Below the pieces are notes generated by a model. The model did no database searches. It worked only from the letters and a program-made list of their open reading frames with translations, and had not been told where the DNA came from. The position numbers were made by a program, and so were the translations under genes. From Chloroflexi bacterium bin125 (GTDB lineage Bacteria > Chloroflexota > Dehalococcoidia > Bin125), in the NCBI GenBank assembly GCA_002239025.1, contig MPNM01000014.1, forward strand, positions 21,638-85,637: 64,000 bases of DNA. Reading direction: 5' to 3'. Of the stretch, positions 8,295 to 17,904 are shown in pieces (position 1 is the stretch's first letter; the number at the start of each line of letters is the position of its first letter).

Positions 8295-9380
8295 CTAGAA
8301 GCTCGTGAGGACGGTGCGGGCGACCTCGCCGGCTTTCATTGCTCGGAAGGCCTCGTTGATGTCCTCAATCGGCGCGGTGACGGTGACCATCTCGTCGAGC
8401 TTCAGGCGGCCCTGCCTGTAGTACTCGACCAGGTTGGGCATGTCGGTGCGGAAGCGGTTGCTACCCATGCTGGAGCCTTGCAAGACCTTCTCCGAGAGCA
8501 GCTCGTGCGCCGGGATCTCCAATGTCTGGCCCAGCGGGACCATACCGATGATGGTGGCGACGCCGCCACGCTTGATCGCGGCGAAGCACTGCTCGGCAAC
8601 CGTCTTGAGGCCGATGGCCTCGAACGAGAAGTCGACGCCTTCGCCTTCGGTCATGTCGCGGATCGCGGTCACCGGGTCGCCGCTGGATGCGTCGACGGAG
8701 TGGGTCGCGCCGAGGTCGCGAGCCAGCGCGAGCTTGTGCTCGTGCAGGTCGACGGCGATGATCTGCTTCGCGCCGGCAATGCGCGCGCCCTGGATGGCCG
8801 AGAGGCCGACGCCGCCAGCGCCGAACACGGCGACCGTGCTGCCGTGATGCACCTTGGCGGTGTTGAGCGCCGCGCCGGCCCCGGTCATCACGCCGCAACC
8901 GATCAGCGCGGCCTGTTCGAGGGGCATCTCGTCGTCGACATAGACGAGCGCGTTTTCGTGAACCAATGTGAATTCGGCGTAGGTCGAGAGATTGGCAAAC
9001 TGCGCGACTGGATTGCCGTTCCACGACAGTCGTGGGTCTTCGTCTGGTCGTCGCTGCGTCTCCGGGCTACGACAGAGGGCGGGTCGACCGCTGAGGCAGT
9101 AGGAGCAGTTGCCGCAGAAGACGGAGAGGCACATTATGACGTGGTCGCCGGCCTTGAATTGCTGGACGAGTTCTCCGACCTCTTCGACGATGCCCGCGGC
9201 TTCGTGTCCGAGGATGCCGGGCGCCTGGAAGGGGTAGAGTCCCTCGACGAAGTGCAAGTCGGAGTGGCAGACACCTGAGGCGCCTGTCTTGACCAATACC
9301 TCACGCGGGCCGGGCTTAGAAATGTCAACGTCTTCGATTGTGAGATCCTGGTTTGGGCCGTGGAAGACAGCGGCTTTCAT
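8295..9380 (-). CDS. Zinc-dependent alcohol dehydrogenase (MDR family)
   Basis: 361 residues. Catalytic zinc site: GVCHSDLH (Cys), GHEAAGIVEEVG (His-Glu) and a second-half Cys at IGCGVMTGAG. Structural zinc site CGNCSYCLSGRPALC has all four cysteines. The Rossmann motif is VFGAGGVGLSAIQGA, followed by AVDLHEHKLALARDLGA with an Asp that favours NAD. This is the class III/arylformyl-type long-chain zinc ADH group; the substrate is unassigned. The ATG at 9380 has AAAGGA upstream. A longer frame reading through the tRNA-Leu gene is an artefact. Confidence 0.92.
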   Translation of the reverse strand: MKAAVFHGPNQDLTIEDVDISKPGPREVLVKTGASGVCHSDLHFVEGLYPFQAPGILGHEAAGIVEEVGELVQQFKAGDHVIMCLSVFCGNCSYCLSGRPALCRSPETQRRPDEDPRLSWNGNPVAQFANLSTYAEFTLVHENALVYVDDEMPLEQAALIGCGVMTGAGAALNTAKVHHGSTVAVFGAGGVGLSAIQGARIAGAKQIIAVDLHEHKLALARDLGATHSVDASSGDPVTAIRDMTEGEGVDFSFEAIGLKTVAEQCFAAIKRGGVATIIGMVPLGQTLEIPAHELLSEKVLQGSSMGSNRFRTDMPNLVEYYRQGRLKLDEMVTVTAPIEDINEAFRAMKAGEVARTVLTSF

Positions 9381-9461
9381 CGGAGCATCCTTTCTGGGCA
9401 CGGCGCAACGACGCGCAGTTGCGCTGCGCAGTCTAGAGCTTCGGTTGGGATCTGTGGGGCG

Positions 9462-9548
9462 TGGTACCGGGAGAGGGGCTCGAACCCACACGGCCGTGAG
9501 GCCAGCGGATTTTAAGTCCGCCGCGTCTGCCAATTCCGCCATCCCGGC
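9462..9548 (-). tRNA. tRNA-Leu (UAA anticodon)
   Basis: Minus strand: acceptor GCCGGGA pairs with TCCCGGT through one terminal G-U pair, and the D arm is TGGCGGAATTGGCAGACGC. The anticodon stem-loop GCGGACTTAAAATCCGC carries TAA. A class II variable arm and a T arm with TTCGAGC follow. Discriminator A and an encoded CCA complete it. Located just upstream of the alcohol dehydrogenase on the same strand. Confidence 0.96.
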
Positions 9549-9553
9549 GAGTC

Positions 9554-9583
9554 GTGGCGCGCCAGATTCCTTTGGCGCGCCAC
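9554..9583. terminator. Perfect 11-bp GC hairpin between comEC and tRNA-Leu
   Basis: GTGGCGCGCCA, 8-base loop, TGGCGCGCCAC: a perfect stem. Each arm is itself nearly palindromic (GGCGCGCC), so the element could also pair between molecules. It lies 26 bp after the comEC stop and 6 bp before the tRNA-Leu 5' end. No T tract follows on either side, so it may be a processing or factor-dependent stop signal rather than a classical intrinsic terminator. Confidence 0.45.
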
Positions 9584-9608
9584 AGACTGTTTCGACGATA
9601 TCGAAGAT

Positions 9609-12137
9609 CTAACGCTCGGTCGTGAGGCTGATGGATTGTCCGTTCGTCGCGATGGAGATGTCGCCGTGTTCGGAAGTCACGAGTGACGTGGCCCCTAACC
9701 GGTGTAGGGAGTCGAGCACCTCGTCGTGCGGATGACCGTGTGGATTGTTGGCTCCCGCACTGAGAATGGCGAACGTCGGCCGTACAGACTCGAGGAACAA
9801 CGTGCTCGACGAAAAGCGACTGCCCTGGTGGGCGACCTTGAGCACGTCGGCGCCGAGATGGCAGGCGGATTCGGAACCTGCGCACGGGTTGCGGACGAGG
9901 TCGAGTTCCTGACTGGCGTTGATATCGCCGGTGAACAGGAATGACGCGTGAGCGAATCGGGCTCGAATCACAATTGAGGTCGAGTTTGGGTCGGACAGGT
10001 AATCCTCAGACAAACCTGTTGAAGGCGGCCAGAGGATGTCGAGCAGTAAGTCGGTTTGTCCGTCGAACACGAGCTGCGTACCTGGTCGAGCGGTGATCGT
10101 TGGGATCTCGTGTTCGGCGATGAGATCAAGAAGCCGCCGACCGAAGTGGGTCACATCTGTGAAGGGACTGAGAAGGACTTGTCCGACGTCATAGTGATCG
10201 AGGATGGCCCCGAGTGCCTCTCCGTGATCAGACTGCGGATGCGTGATCACAACGAGATCGATCTGCCCGACTCCCGCCGGCAAATGCCTTCTCAGCGATC
10301 CGAGGATGGCCTGTGGTTGTTCTCCCGTATCAATCAGGATTGACTGGCGTTCAGGCGTGACGATGAGCGTGGAGTCCCCTTGCCCAACGTCGATGAAATG
10401 GACCTGGAGATGTTCGTCGCCAGTGCTGCAGGCGGAGAGCCAGAGCGTCGCGGCGAGAGCCGAGAGGGTGCCAGTGACAAACATTGGGGTGAGGTGAGCG
10501 CGCAATCCGGGCACGATTTCGATTCCGAGGCGATGTAAGGGGATGGGCAGCAGTCTGCGTGGCCTGGCATGAGGAGTGCGATTCCAACGTTCGACTCGCT
10601 CTCGATGGGGGCGGAACGCGACGATGAGGACAGCGGCGTACACGATCGCCAGGTGGGCGTGTCCGAAGCCTTGAATTGGGACCCCGGCTCCAGGGAGCTG
10701 AGAACTCTGTTGAGCGACGAGGGTCAACCAGCGCAGCGGCAGCCAGGCCAATGCCCAACTGAGGGCAGCCGCAAGCGAGTCGGATAGGAGACCAACGATG
10801 GCGGTCGCAGCAGATCCCAGGAACATCCAGGAGAAGACGGGTGTGACGAAGAGGTTGGCCGGTAGTCCGATCAGCGCGGCCCGCTCGAAGTGCAGGACGA
10901 TGAGAGGCATCGTGGCTAGCGTTGCCACGAATGTCACGAGCGCCGCGTCACGAACCGTGCCGATCATTCCCCGTTCGCCGCTGAGAAACTCCTGTGAGAG
11001 CGCCGGCATCAGGACGACGATCCCCATCGTGCCGGCCAACGTGAGTTGAAATGACAGATCCAGCAGGATGTGCGGCTCTAAGGCGATCATGAGGCCCGCC
11101 GTCGCGCTCACGGCATAGAACGCCGAAGCGCCTCGTCCCAGCATGTGGGCGGTCGCGAAGATGATCGCCATCCACATGGCGCGTTGAACTGGCGGATCGG
11201 GTCCAATCAACGTTCCGTAAGCGAGGGCGGCCAGAATTGCCAGGAGTGCCGCGCCACGGCGACCGATCAACCAGGCGGCTCCGGCCATTACGAGTGCGGT
11301 GAGCAAGGTCAGGTTGCTGCCCGAGATGACGATGAGATGCGAGAGCGAGGTGTCGTTGAGGTCGGAGCGGAGTTCCGGATCAATCGCGTCACGGCGTCCG
11401 GTGATCATGCCCTGGGCGATCCCGGAGAGCGGCGGCGGCAGAGCGCTGCGCAGGCTCTGACTCAGCGCGGAGCGAGCCTCGGCGGCGAGGTCTTGCCACC
11501 AGGACAGATTCGATGGCTCCAGGCGGCGCAGGCTTCCCGGTTGCGCCTCAGCGGTTGCTGCGATGCGCCGATTGGCTAGCCACTGGGTGTAATCGGTCTC
11601 GGCTTTCGCAGTTGAGGACAGGACGGCGTCGAAGGTGATTCGATCGCCGATGGTGAGATTGTGAGCATCGGGAACGTTGACTTGAATGCGATCGTCCAGC
11701 TCCCGACGTTCCGGACCGAGACTGAGCGCCTCGGCCTTGAGCAGTAACCGAACGCCGCTGTTGCGAAACTGCGGTTCCTCAATGACAACGCCCTGAAGTT
11801 GCACGGTCTGTCCGGCAAGTTCCACGAGAGCAATGCTGTCGGACTGGAGTTTCGTGGCATCGGCTCGCCAGAAGCCCAGGCCAAACAACGTTGGTGTGAG
11901 TAACAAGAGCAGCAGATTGACTCGTTTGTGAGTCGAGATCTCGTTGATCCGCGCGGCGGACGCGAGGGAGAGCAGCGTGACCGTCGCAGCGGCAAGCGCG
12001 ACGATCCAGGTCCTGGCATCCGTCAGTGACAGCGCAGCCCCGGCGATGAAGGCGAACGTCCACAGCAGCAGTGGAGGCTCAAAGGGCAGCCTGAGCCGAT
12101 TGAGCATGCCCAGGCTGGATTCAATCGATGGTGACAT
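9609..12137 (-). CDS. comEC: ComEC/Rec2-type DNA uptake channel with metallo-beta-lactamase domain
   Basis: About 842 residues with three parts. First, a membrane N-terminus with DUF4131-like soluble region (about 1-200). Second, the ComEC channel domain (about 220-520), with GIAQGMITGRRDAI, HLIVISGSNLTLLTA and multiple hydrophobic helices. Third, a C-terminal metallo-beta-lactamase-like domain (about 590-842) with DVGQGDSTLIVT, IDTGEQPQA, VVITHPQSDHGEAL and FTGDI. It forms the inner-membrane pore for single-stranded DNA uptake in natural transformation; the C-terminal domain may degrade the other strand. The start overlaps the end of comEA by 17 bp, and a start at MLNRLRLPFEP (12107) is possible. 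It has the full domain set of active homologs. Confidence 0.93.
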   Translation of the reverse strand: MSPSIESSLGMLNRLRLPFEPPLLLWTFAFIAGAALSLTDARTWIVALAAATVTLLSLASAARINEISTHKRVNLLLLLLTPTLFGLGFWRADATKLQSDSIALVELAGQTVQLQGVVIEEPQFRNSGVRLLLKAEALSLGPERRELDDRIQVNVPDAHNLTIGDRITFDAVLSSTAKAETDYTQWLANRRIAATAEAQPGSLRRLEPSNLSWWQDLAAEARSALSQSLRSALPPPLSGIAQGMITGRRDAIDPELRSDLNDTSLSHLIVISGSNLTLLTALVMAGAAWLIGRRGAALLAILAALAYGTLIGPDPPVQRAMWMAIIFATAHMLGRGASAFYAVSATAGLMIALEPHILLDLSFQLTLAGTMGIVVLMPALSQEFLSGERGMIGTVRDAALVTFVATLATMPLIVLHFERAALIGLPANLFVTPVFSWMFLGSAATAIVGLLSDSLAAALSWALAWLPLRWLTLVAQQSSQLPGAGVPIQGFGHAHLAIVYAAVLIVAFRPHRERVERWNRTPHARPRRLLPIPLHRLGIEIVPGLRAHLTPMFVTGTLSALAATLWLSACSTGDEHLQVHFIDVGQGDSTLIVTPERQSILIDTGEQPQAILGSLRRHLPAGVGQIDLVVITHPQSDHGEALGAILDHYDVGQVLLSPFTDVTHFGRRLLDLIAEHEIPTITARPGTQLVFDGQTDLLLDILWPPSTGLSEDYLSDPNSTSIVIRARFAHASFLFTGDINASQELDLVRNPCAGSESACHLGADVLKVAHQGSRFSSSTLFLESVRPTFAILSAGANNPHGHPHDEVLDSLHRLGATSLVTSEHGDISIATNGQSISLTTER

Positions 12138-12567
12138 AAACCGCTGCCAGATCGGCGATGGCGAGGAGTTCGGTTGGACTGAGAATGCCTCTGTCGACGA
12201 GGTCGGCAAGGGACGTGAACGGCTGCTGGCGGCGGAGCGTCACGATGGCTTCGGCGCGGGAAGCGCCGATTCCGGGCAGCGTCGCCAACTCAGAGGCAGT
12301 CGCGGTGTTGAAGTCGATCAACGCGGCGCGAGTGGAAGTTGGCGCCGGTACCTGTTGGACGTTGAGAGGGGACGGAATCGTGGCGTGCAGGTCGGCGACG
12401 GCGATCAAGCCGGACAGCGCACAGACCCCGGCAACGAACGCCGGTGCGTGCACAACCAGCCTGCGTGCCGACTTCCAGACTCGCTGCGCTCTTGAGATTG
12501 GAGGCCTGGTTGAGCGATTCGAATCATTGACGCCCCTGGGTGGACGAATCTCGGTCCAGAATGCCAT
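12121..12567 (-). CDS. comEA: ComEA-type helix-hairpin-helix DNA-binding protein
   Basis: 148 residues from an ATG preceded by GGGAGG at ideal spacing. One membrane helix (APAFVAGVCALSGLIAVADL, about residues 39-58) anchors it, with a basic cytoplasmic N-terminus and a linker. The C-terminal HhH domain is IDFNTATASELATLPGIGAS followed by RAEAIVTLRRQQPFTSLADL. It captures double-stranded DNA at the cell surface and passes it to ComEC, whose gene it overlaps and precedes. Together they are the minimal uptake pair. Divergent from argF. Confidence 0.93.
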   Translation of the reverse strand: MAFWTEIRPPRGVNDSNRSTRPPISRAQRVWKSARRLVVHAPAFVAGVCALSGLIAVADLHATIPSPLNVQQVPAPTSTRAALIDFNTATASELATLPGIGASRAEAIVTLRRQQPFTSLADLVDRGILSPTELLAIADLAAVYVTID

Positions 12568-12679
12568 TGCGCCTCCCGGCGTTTGTGAATGGGTGTGAGG
12601 TCCGTAAGACATTAAACGAATAGGGATCGCAAAGTGATTTTGGCCAGGGATACAGTTGAAATTGAAAGGTGGGTGAGGC

Positions 12680-13591
12680 ATGACTCGCTCCGTGTTGACG
12701 GTGTGTGACCTCTCGTCCTCGGAGATCGGCCAAGTGCTCGATCGCGCTCGTGAGGCGAAGCAGGATCGTCGCCGTCGAGGCACCGAGCTGGAGGGCTTGA
12801 CCGCGCTGTTGATCTTTCAGAAGCCGTCTCTGAGGACGCGCGTCTCGTTCGAGCTTGCGGTGAGCAATCTGGGTGGACGACCGCTCTACCTGTCTCCGCC
12901 TGAAGTGGGATTGGGAGAGCGCGAAACGCCGGAAGATGTCGGCGGAGTCGCGGGTCGCTACTGTGACCTGATCATTTGCCGGACATTCGACCAGAGCAAT
13001 CTGGAACGGTTGGCGGCGTCATCGGGCGTACCGGTAGTCAATGCCTTGAGCGACTGGGAGCATCCCTGCCAGGCGCTCGCCGATGTGCTCACGATCCGAG
13101 AACACGGCGGAACGACCGGCCGCACCTTGACATATGTCGGCGACGGCAACAATGTCGCTCGGTCGCTCGCGATAGCCGCGGCAGGCGAGGGCATGGATGT
13201 CCGGATATCCTCGCCTTCCGGCTATGAGTTGGACTCCGCCAGCGTGACCGAGGCGTCGAATCGCGCGGCTGCGTCGGGTGGCTCTGTTTCGCTTGTCTCG
13301 GATCCAGATGTTGCGGTCTCCAGAGCCGACGTAGTTTACACCGATACGTGGACGTCGATGGGTCAGGAACTTGAGGCCAAACAGCGGTTGGAAGATTTCA
13401 CCGGCTACCAGGTGGATGTTGATCTTGTCGGCAAAGCGTCGCCCGACGCCAGCGTGATGCACTGTTTGCCGGCGCATCGCGGTGAAGAGATCAGCGACGA
13501 TGTCCTGGACGGCCCGCGTTCTGTGGTCCTGGACCAGGCCGAGAATCGACTGCACGCGCAGCAGGCGCTCCTGGCCTGGCTGTTTGCATAG
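12680..13591 (+). CDS. argF: Ornithine carbamoyltransferase
   Basis: 303 residues. Carbamoyl phosphate motif [11 protein letters not shown] has Leu where many enzymes have Thr in [15 protein letters not shown] and [15 protein letters not shown] (HPCQ motif) follow. The ornithine-site motif [12 protein letters not shown] near the C-terminus distinguishes it from aspartate carbamoyltransferase. It makes citrulline from ornithine and carbamoyl phosphate in arginine synthesis. AAAGGTGGGTGAGG lies just before the ATG. No other arg genes are in the window, so the pathway is dispersed. Confidence 0.94.
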   Translation: MTRSVLTVCDLSSSEIGQVLDRAREAKQDRRRRGTELEGLTALLIFQKPSLRTRVSFELAVSNLGGRPLYLSPPEVGLGERETPEDVGGVAGRYCDLIICRTFDQSNLERLAASSGVPVVNALSDWEHPCQALADVLTIREHGGTTGRTLTYVGDGNNVARSLAIAAAGEGMDVRISSPSGYELDSASVTEASNRAAASGGSVSLVSDPDVAVSRADVVYTDTWTSMGQELEAKQRLEDFTGYQVDVDLVGKASPDASVMHCLPAHRGEEISDDVLDGPRSVVLDQAENRLHAQQALLAWLFA

Positions 13592-13675
13592 TCGTTGAAC
13601 AGGTTCGTCGTTCGCCTAGCATTGCGAGCGTCGAGCCACTAGTCGGCGACGGTAGAAAGATACGAGGCGGATGTC

Positions 13676-14584
13676 GTGGATGCCCTGATCAACGACATTC
13701 AGGTGGCGTTCGGCGACTTCAGTTGGACGAACGCGCTCGAGGTCACCACGATCGCGGTGGTCTTCTACGCTGCGCTCCGGCTGCTGCGCGGGACGACAGC
13801 GATGTCGGTGATCAGAGGCATGGTCCTGGTCGTGGTGGCGATCTCGGTAGTGGGCCGCGTGATTGATTCGGTGGTACTGGACTGGATCGTCGACAATGCG
13901 CTCGCTGTGCTGTTGATCCTCGTGCTGTTGGTCTTCCAACCCGAGTTCCGTCGCGCGTTTGAGCACGTGGGACGCGCCGGCGGACTCAAGAATCTGGGCG
14001 GCAGAGGACAGCCGTATCGCTCGCTGATCCCGATTACGGCTACTGTGGCGCAACGTCTGTCTCAACAGGGAGTGGGCGGGCTGTTCGTGTTTGAGCGCGA
14101 TACCGGACTGGAAGAACTGGCCGAAGCAGGTGTGCGTCTGGGTGCTGATCCGACGATCGACCTGCTGGAGAGCATCTTCTGGCCTGGCTCGCCACTGCAT
14201 GACGGAGCAGTGCTGCTGCGTCCTTCGGAGGTTGTGGCTGCCGCAGTCATCGTGCCGACTCCAGCGGGCGACTTTTCCTCCCGTGGACCGAATAATGGTC
14301 ATAATGGCATTCACCTGGGAACAAGACATCGAGCCGCGCTCGCCGTTTCTGAGGAAACCGATGCGATCGCGGTTGTGATTTCCGAAGAAACTGGCTCTGT
14401 GTCGCTGGCGGCAGGGGGATTGCTGTCAGCACCCTTGAGCCCTTCTGAGTTGGAGACTTCGCTCGAGAAACATCTGAATTCGCGAAGGTGGGGAGATCGG
14501 TTGGGCGCGGGAGTGTTGGGCCGGACGACGAGGCGGCATCAGGGGACGCCGTCAGCGGCCGGTGGAGACGCGACGGGATCCTAA
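13676..14584 (+). CDS. cdaA: Diadenylate cyclase (c-di-AMP synthase), CdaA type
   Basis: 302 residues: three N-terminal membrane helices (within about residues 18-82) and a DAC domain. Catalytic signatures are LHDGAVLLR (DGA at about 176-178) and GTRHRAALAVSEETDA (about 215-230). It condenses two ATP into cyclic di-AMP at the inner membrane. GTG start. The stop abuts the next GTG with no gap, and the partner CdaR-like gene follows, the usual pairing. A Gly/Asn-rich insert just before GTRHR is unusual but leaves the motif intact. Confidence 0.94.
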   Translation: MDALINDIQVAFGDFSWTNALEVTTIAVVFYAALRLLRGTTAMSVIRGMVLVVVAISVVGRVIDSVVLDWIVDNALAVLLILVLLVFQPEFRRAFEHVGRAGGLKNLGGRGQPYRSLIPITATVAQRLSQQGVGGLFVFERDTGLEELAEAGVRLGADPTIDLLESIFWPGSPLHDGAVLLRPSEVVAAAVIVPTPAGDFSSRGPNNGHNGIHLGTRHRAALAVSEETDAIAVVISEETGSVSLAAGGLLSAPLSPSELETSLEKHLNSRRWGDRLGAGVLGRTTRRHQGTPSAAGGDATGS

Positions 14585-15892
14585 GTGCGACGTGTGGCGC
14601 AGGAAGCGACACTGCTGATCACGGTGGTGCTACTGGCGCTGGTGGTTTGGTTCGTGATCGCGGACACCGAGAATCGTGAAATCGAGACGCGTCTCGGATT
14701 CAGCTTGCAGGTTGAAGTACGAGAACTGGGGACCGATCTGGTAGTAGCAGGCGAGCCGCTGCCGGTAACCGTGACCGTGGTGGGTCGTGAAGCGGACGTA
14801 GAATCGGCGCGCCCCGAGCATTTCCTCGCGAGCATTTCGCTACGCAACCGACCGGCCGGACGGCATAGTTTGCCCGTGCGAGTCGAAGCGCTGGAAGGAG
14901 ACGTGCGAGTCAGGGCGGTACAACCGGAGACGGCAGTTGTGATTCTGCAGGAGACCGTGGAGCGAGAGGTGCCGGTCATCGCTGAGCCGTCCAATCTGCC
15001 TCCACTCGGATTCAGCGTTGGCACGCCGGAAGTCAAGCCGGATACGGCCATTGTGTCGGGGATTGCGTCGGAAGTCGAAGCCGTCGACTCAGTGGTGGCA
15101 AGACTAGATCTCGGTGGCGCCACTGTGACGGTGGAACGGGACGTGACACTGGAGGCGCGAACGGCTGCCGGTGGAACGGTAGCTCAAGTGGTGATCAATC
15201 CTCGATTTGCGCAGGTGCGCGTGCCCATTGATCAGGAAGTCTTCAGGCGGACGGCTTCAATCCTGCCCGATGTGATTGGCACGCCTGCTGAGGGCTATCG
15301 CGTACGGACCGTGAGAGCGACTCCGGCAACGGTGGATGTCCTGGTGTCGGTGGATGTATTGGACGATGAGGTCGAGGTGCTGACCCAAACGGTCGATGTC
15401 TCGGGCCGAGACAACGACGTAGTGATGCAGGCCGAATTGGTGTTTGCAGACGGCGCCGCGCCGGCGGGAGATTCTGCGACTTCGGTTCGGGTGCTCGTCG
15501 TGATCGAACCAGTGATTACATCGGTCCAGTTGCCGATCGCCGTGGAATTGACTGATCTGGGAGAGGGTCTCGAGATCCCGTTTGCATCGCCGCTGACAGC
15601 GCAGGTGACGTTAAGAGGTCCAGTAGCCCTAATCTCAGAGTTAGAAGGTCCACTCGGACCGATCCGTGTCAATCTCGGCTCATACGCTGCCGGACGGCAT
15701 CAAATCGACCTGAGGTGGAATCCTCCGCAGGGGATCGAGCTGGTTGACTTATCCCCAGAACAGATGATTGTCACTCTGTCCCCCATCCCCCAGCCGGAGC
15801 CGACAGAGCCTGAACCGGACGAACCCGAAGCCAACAGCGACTCCGAGGCGGATGCAGGTGAGGAAGAATCGGAAGATGACAACCGTGAGTGA
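14585..15892 (+). CDS. cdaR: YbbR-domain protein, CdaR-type regulator of diadenylate cyclase
   Basis: 435 residues: one N-terminal membrane helix (about 8-27, LLITVVLLALVVWFVIAD) and a large extracytoplasmic part of tandem YbbR beta repeats (roughly 40-400). A Pro/Glu-rich acidic tail follows (PEPTEPEPDEPEA onwards). In Firmicutes CdaR binds CdaA and modulates c-di-AMP output, and the head-to-tail coupling here implies the same. The acidic tail overlaps the start of der. Confidence 0.88.
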   Translation: MRRVAQEATLLITVVLLALVVWFVIADTENREIETRLGFSLQVEVRELGTDLVVAGEPLPVTVTVVGREADVESARPEHFLASISLRNRPAGRHSLPVRVEALEGDVRVRAVQPETAVVILQETVEREVPVIAEPSNLPPLGFSVGTPEVKPDTAIVSGIASEVEAVDSVVARLDLGGATVTVERDVTLEARTAAGGTVAQVVINPRFAQVRVPIDQEVFRRTASILPDVIGTPAEGYRVRTVRATPATVDVLVSVDVLDDEVEVLTQTVDVSGRDNDVVMQAELVFADGAAPAGDSATSVRVLVVIEPVITSVQLPIAVELTDLGEGLEIPFASPLTAQVTLRGPVALISELEGPLGPIRVNLGSYAAGRHQIDLRWNPPQGIELVDLSPEQMIVTLSPIPQPEPTEPEPDEPEANSDSEADAGEEESEDDNRE

Positions 15893-17294
15893 CGACATCA
15901 CAAGCAGTCCGCCCCATGTTGACGTCCGCGCTGTGCCGGGCAACGTGCTGCCGACCGTGGCCATTGTCGGTCGGCCCAATGTGGGTAAGTCGACCTTGTT
16001 CAATCGGCTCGTCAAGCGGCGACAGGCGATCGTCCGTGGAGAGCCGGGAACGACGCGAGATCGCAACTACGCGACGACGGAATGGCGCGGCCAGCACTTT
16101 TCGGTGATCGACACCGGCGGTCTGCTGGGCGAGCAACTGACGGGGCCATTTGCCGACTCCGTGGCAGAACAGGTAGAGCAGGCATTGCTGGAAGCGGACG
16201 CGATCGTGCTGGTCGTAGATGTGCAGGTCGGACCGCTGCCAGCCGATGAGGATGTTGCGGCGCTGCTGAGGGAAGCACGACAGCCGGTGACGGTCTGCGC
16301 GAACAAAGCAGACAACGACGCGCTGGCGGCAGAGTCGGCGCAGTTCTTCGGGTTGGGTCTCGGTGAACCGGTGGCGATCTCTGCTCATCATGGGCGCTGG
16401 ATCGACGATTTGCTGGACAAGGTGACCTCGGAGTTGGCGGTCGCCGAACCGTTGGAGACAGAAGACGTCGAGTGCCGTCTGGCGATTGTCGGTCGGCCGA
16501 ACGTGGGCAAGTCCTCGTTAGTGAATGCGCTCCTGCGCGATGAGCGGATGATTGTCTCGGAGGTCCCGGGCACCACGCGTGACGCGGTCGACACGCTGTT
16601 GAGTTTCGGTGGACAGCGAGTGTCACTGGTCGATACAGCCGGAATTCGTCGGCGCGGGCGCGTGGAGCCAGGGATCGAGCGAGCTTCTGTTCGCAGGGCG
16701 GGAGCAGCAGTCAAGCGGGCGGATGTTTCAGCAGTCGTGATCGATGCCAATGAAGGTGTGACATCTCAAGACTTGCACGTGCTGGGCATGGCGTTGGATG
16801 ACGGCGCCGGCATCGTGATCGTGATGAACAAGTCTGATCTGGTCGACGCCGAAGACGGGATGCGGAACAGCCGCGAGCGCCAACTGGCGGGCCGGGCAAG
16901 GTTCGTCAATTGGGCGCCGATCATCTGGGTGTCGGCACTCACAGGAGACGCCGTCGACAGTGTGGTCGGCGCTGCGCTGCACGTCGCCGAAGCTCGCCGG
17001 CAGAAGGTCCCGACACCTCGCCTCAACGCCATGCTGCGGCAGGCACAGGTGGAGCGTCCTCCTGCGACCTACCGTGGTAAGCGGATTCGCTTCTACTACG
17101 GCGTTCAGACCGAGGAAGCGCCGCCGGCGTTTACCTTCTTTGTCAACTATCCGGACGCGGTTCACTTCTCCTACGAGCGCTTCCTGATGGGCAGAATTCG
17201 GCGCGCATTCGGATTCGAAGGGACGCCATTGCGCTGCGTCTTGCGTGGCCGGGAGCCGTCGGAGAGGGACGACGGAGGTAGACGTCGTGGTTGA
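15876..17294 (+). CDS. der: Ribosome biogenesis GTPase Der (EngA), double G-domain
   Basis: About 472 residues with two GTPase domains. G1 motifs are VAIVGRPNVGKSTLFNRL and LAIVGRPNVGKSSLVNALL; G3 motifs are DTGG and DTAGIRRRGR; G4 motifs are NKAD and NKSD. A KH-like C-terminus follows, with the typical FYYGVQTEEAPPAFTFFVN. It helps 50S subunit assembly. The ATG at 15876 has GGAAG upstream and leaves a 17 bp overlap with cdaR; a GTG at 15885 is also possible. Its 3' end overlaps plsY. Confidence 0.95.
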   Translation: MTTVSDDITSSPPHVDVRAVPGNVLPTVAIVGRPNVGKSTLFNRLVKRRQAIVRGEPGTTRDRNYATTEWRGQHFSVIDTGGLLGEQLTGPFADSVAEQVEQALLEADAIVLVVDVQVGPLPADEDVAALLREARQPVTVCANKADNDALAAESAQFFGLGLGEPVAISAHHGRWIDDLLDKVTSELAVAEPLETEDVECRLAIVGRPNVGKSSLVNALLRDERMIVSEVPGTTRDAVDTLLSFGGQRVSLVDTAGIRRRGRVEPGIERASVRRAGAAVKRADVSAVVIDANEGVTSQDLHVLGMALDDGAGIVIVMNKSDLVDAEDGMRNSRERQLAGRARFVNWAPIIWVSALTGDAVDSVVGAALHVAEARRQKVPTPRLNAMLRQAQVERPPATYRGKRIRFYYGVQTEEAPPAFTFFVNYPDAVHFSYERFLMGRIRRAFGFEGTPLRCVLRGREPSERDDGGRRRG

Positions 17295-17904
17295 GGTTTG
17301 GGTCATTGGTGGGCTGGTTGGCTATCTCCTGGGTTCGATACCGACGGGACTGTGGATCGGCAAGTGGCGCGGCGGTGAAGATATTCGAGCCACGGGCAGC
17401 GGTCGTACCGGCGCGACGAATACCTTTCGCGCGTTGGGGATTCGCTGGTCGGTCACGGTGTTGGTCCTGGATGCGCTCAAGGGCGGCATACCCATCTTGA
17501 TCGTGATGCTGGTCTGGGATAGCCCGACCAGCGAAGTGGTTAGCGGACTGGCTGCGGTGATCGGGCATCAGTTTCCGCTGTATGCGGGATTTCGCGGAGG
17601 GCGCGGTGCGGCAACTGCGTTGGGCGGCATGATCGCGATCATGCCGATGGGCGCGTTGTTTGCGTTGGGCACGGCGATTCCGATTCTGCTCAAGATTCGT
17701 GTCATGTCGCTGGCGACGCTGACCGGCGCAACGTCGGCGGCGATAGGCATCTCACTGTTAGCCGCATTCGGCCAGGCGCCCGATGCGTACATTGCGTACG
17801 CCGTGGGCACCTGGCTGCTGGTTCTCGTCGGACATAAGGACAATGTGGAGCGGATCGCGGCCGGTACAGAACGCGTGCTCTCGATGGGGAGGTCCACTAC
17901 ATGA
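17287..17904 (+). CDS. plsY: Acyl-phosphate glycerol-3-phosphate acyltransferase PlsY
   Basis: 205 residues, about five membrane helices. PlsY signatures: GSIPTGLWIGK, GSGRTGATNTFRALG and GHQFPLYAGFRGGRGAATAL. It acylates glycerol-3-phosphate from acyl-phosphate to start phospholipid synthesis. The GTG start overlaps the der stop by 8 bp, and the stop overlaps gpsA (ATGA). Adjacency to gpsA, which makes its substrate, gives a coherent lipid-precursor pair. Confidence 0.95.
   Translation: MVEVWVIGGLVGYLLGSIPTGLWIGKWRGGEDIRATGSGRTGATNTFRALGIRWSVTVLVLDALKGGIPILIVMLVWDSPTSEVVSGLAAVIGHQFPLYAGFRGGRGAATALGGMIAIMPMGALFALGTAIPILLKIRVMSLATLTGATSAAIGISLLAAFGQAPDAYIAYAVGTWLLVLVGHKDNVERIAAGTERVLSMGRSTT

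Noticed and set aside
8271..9278. 335-codon + strand frame
   Set aside because: Antisense to the alcohol dehydrogenase, whose motifs are complete; composition follows from GC-rich codons on the other strand.
9381..9542. N-terminal extension of the alcohol dehydrogenase through tRNA-Leu
   Set aside because: The extra residues (MAELADAADLKSAG...) are a translation of the tRNA gene; the ATG at 9380 has a ribosome site and a normal start.
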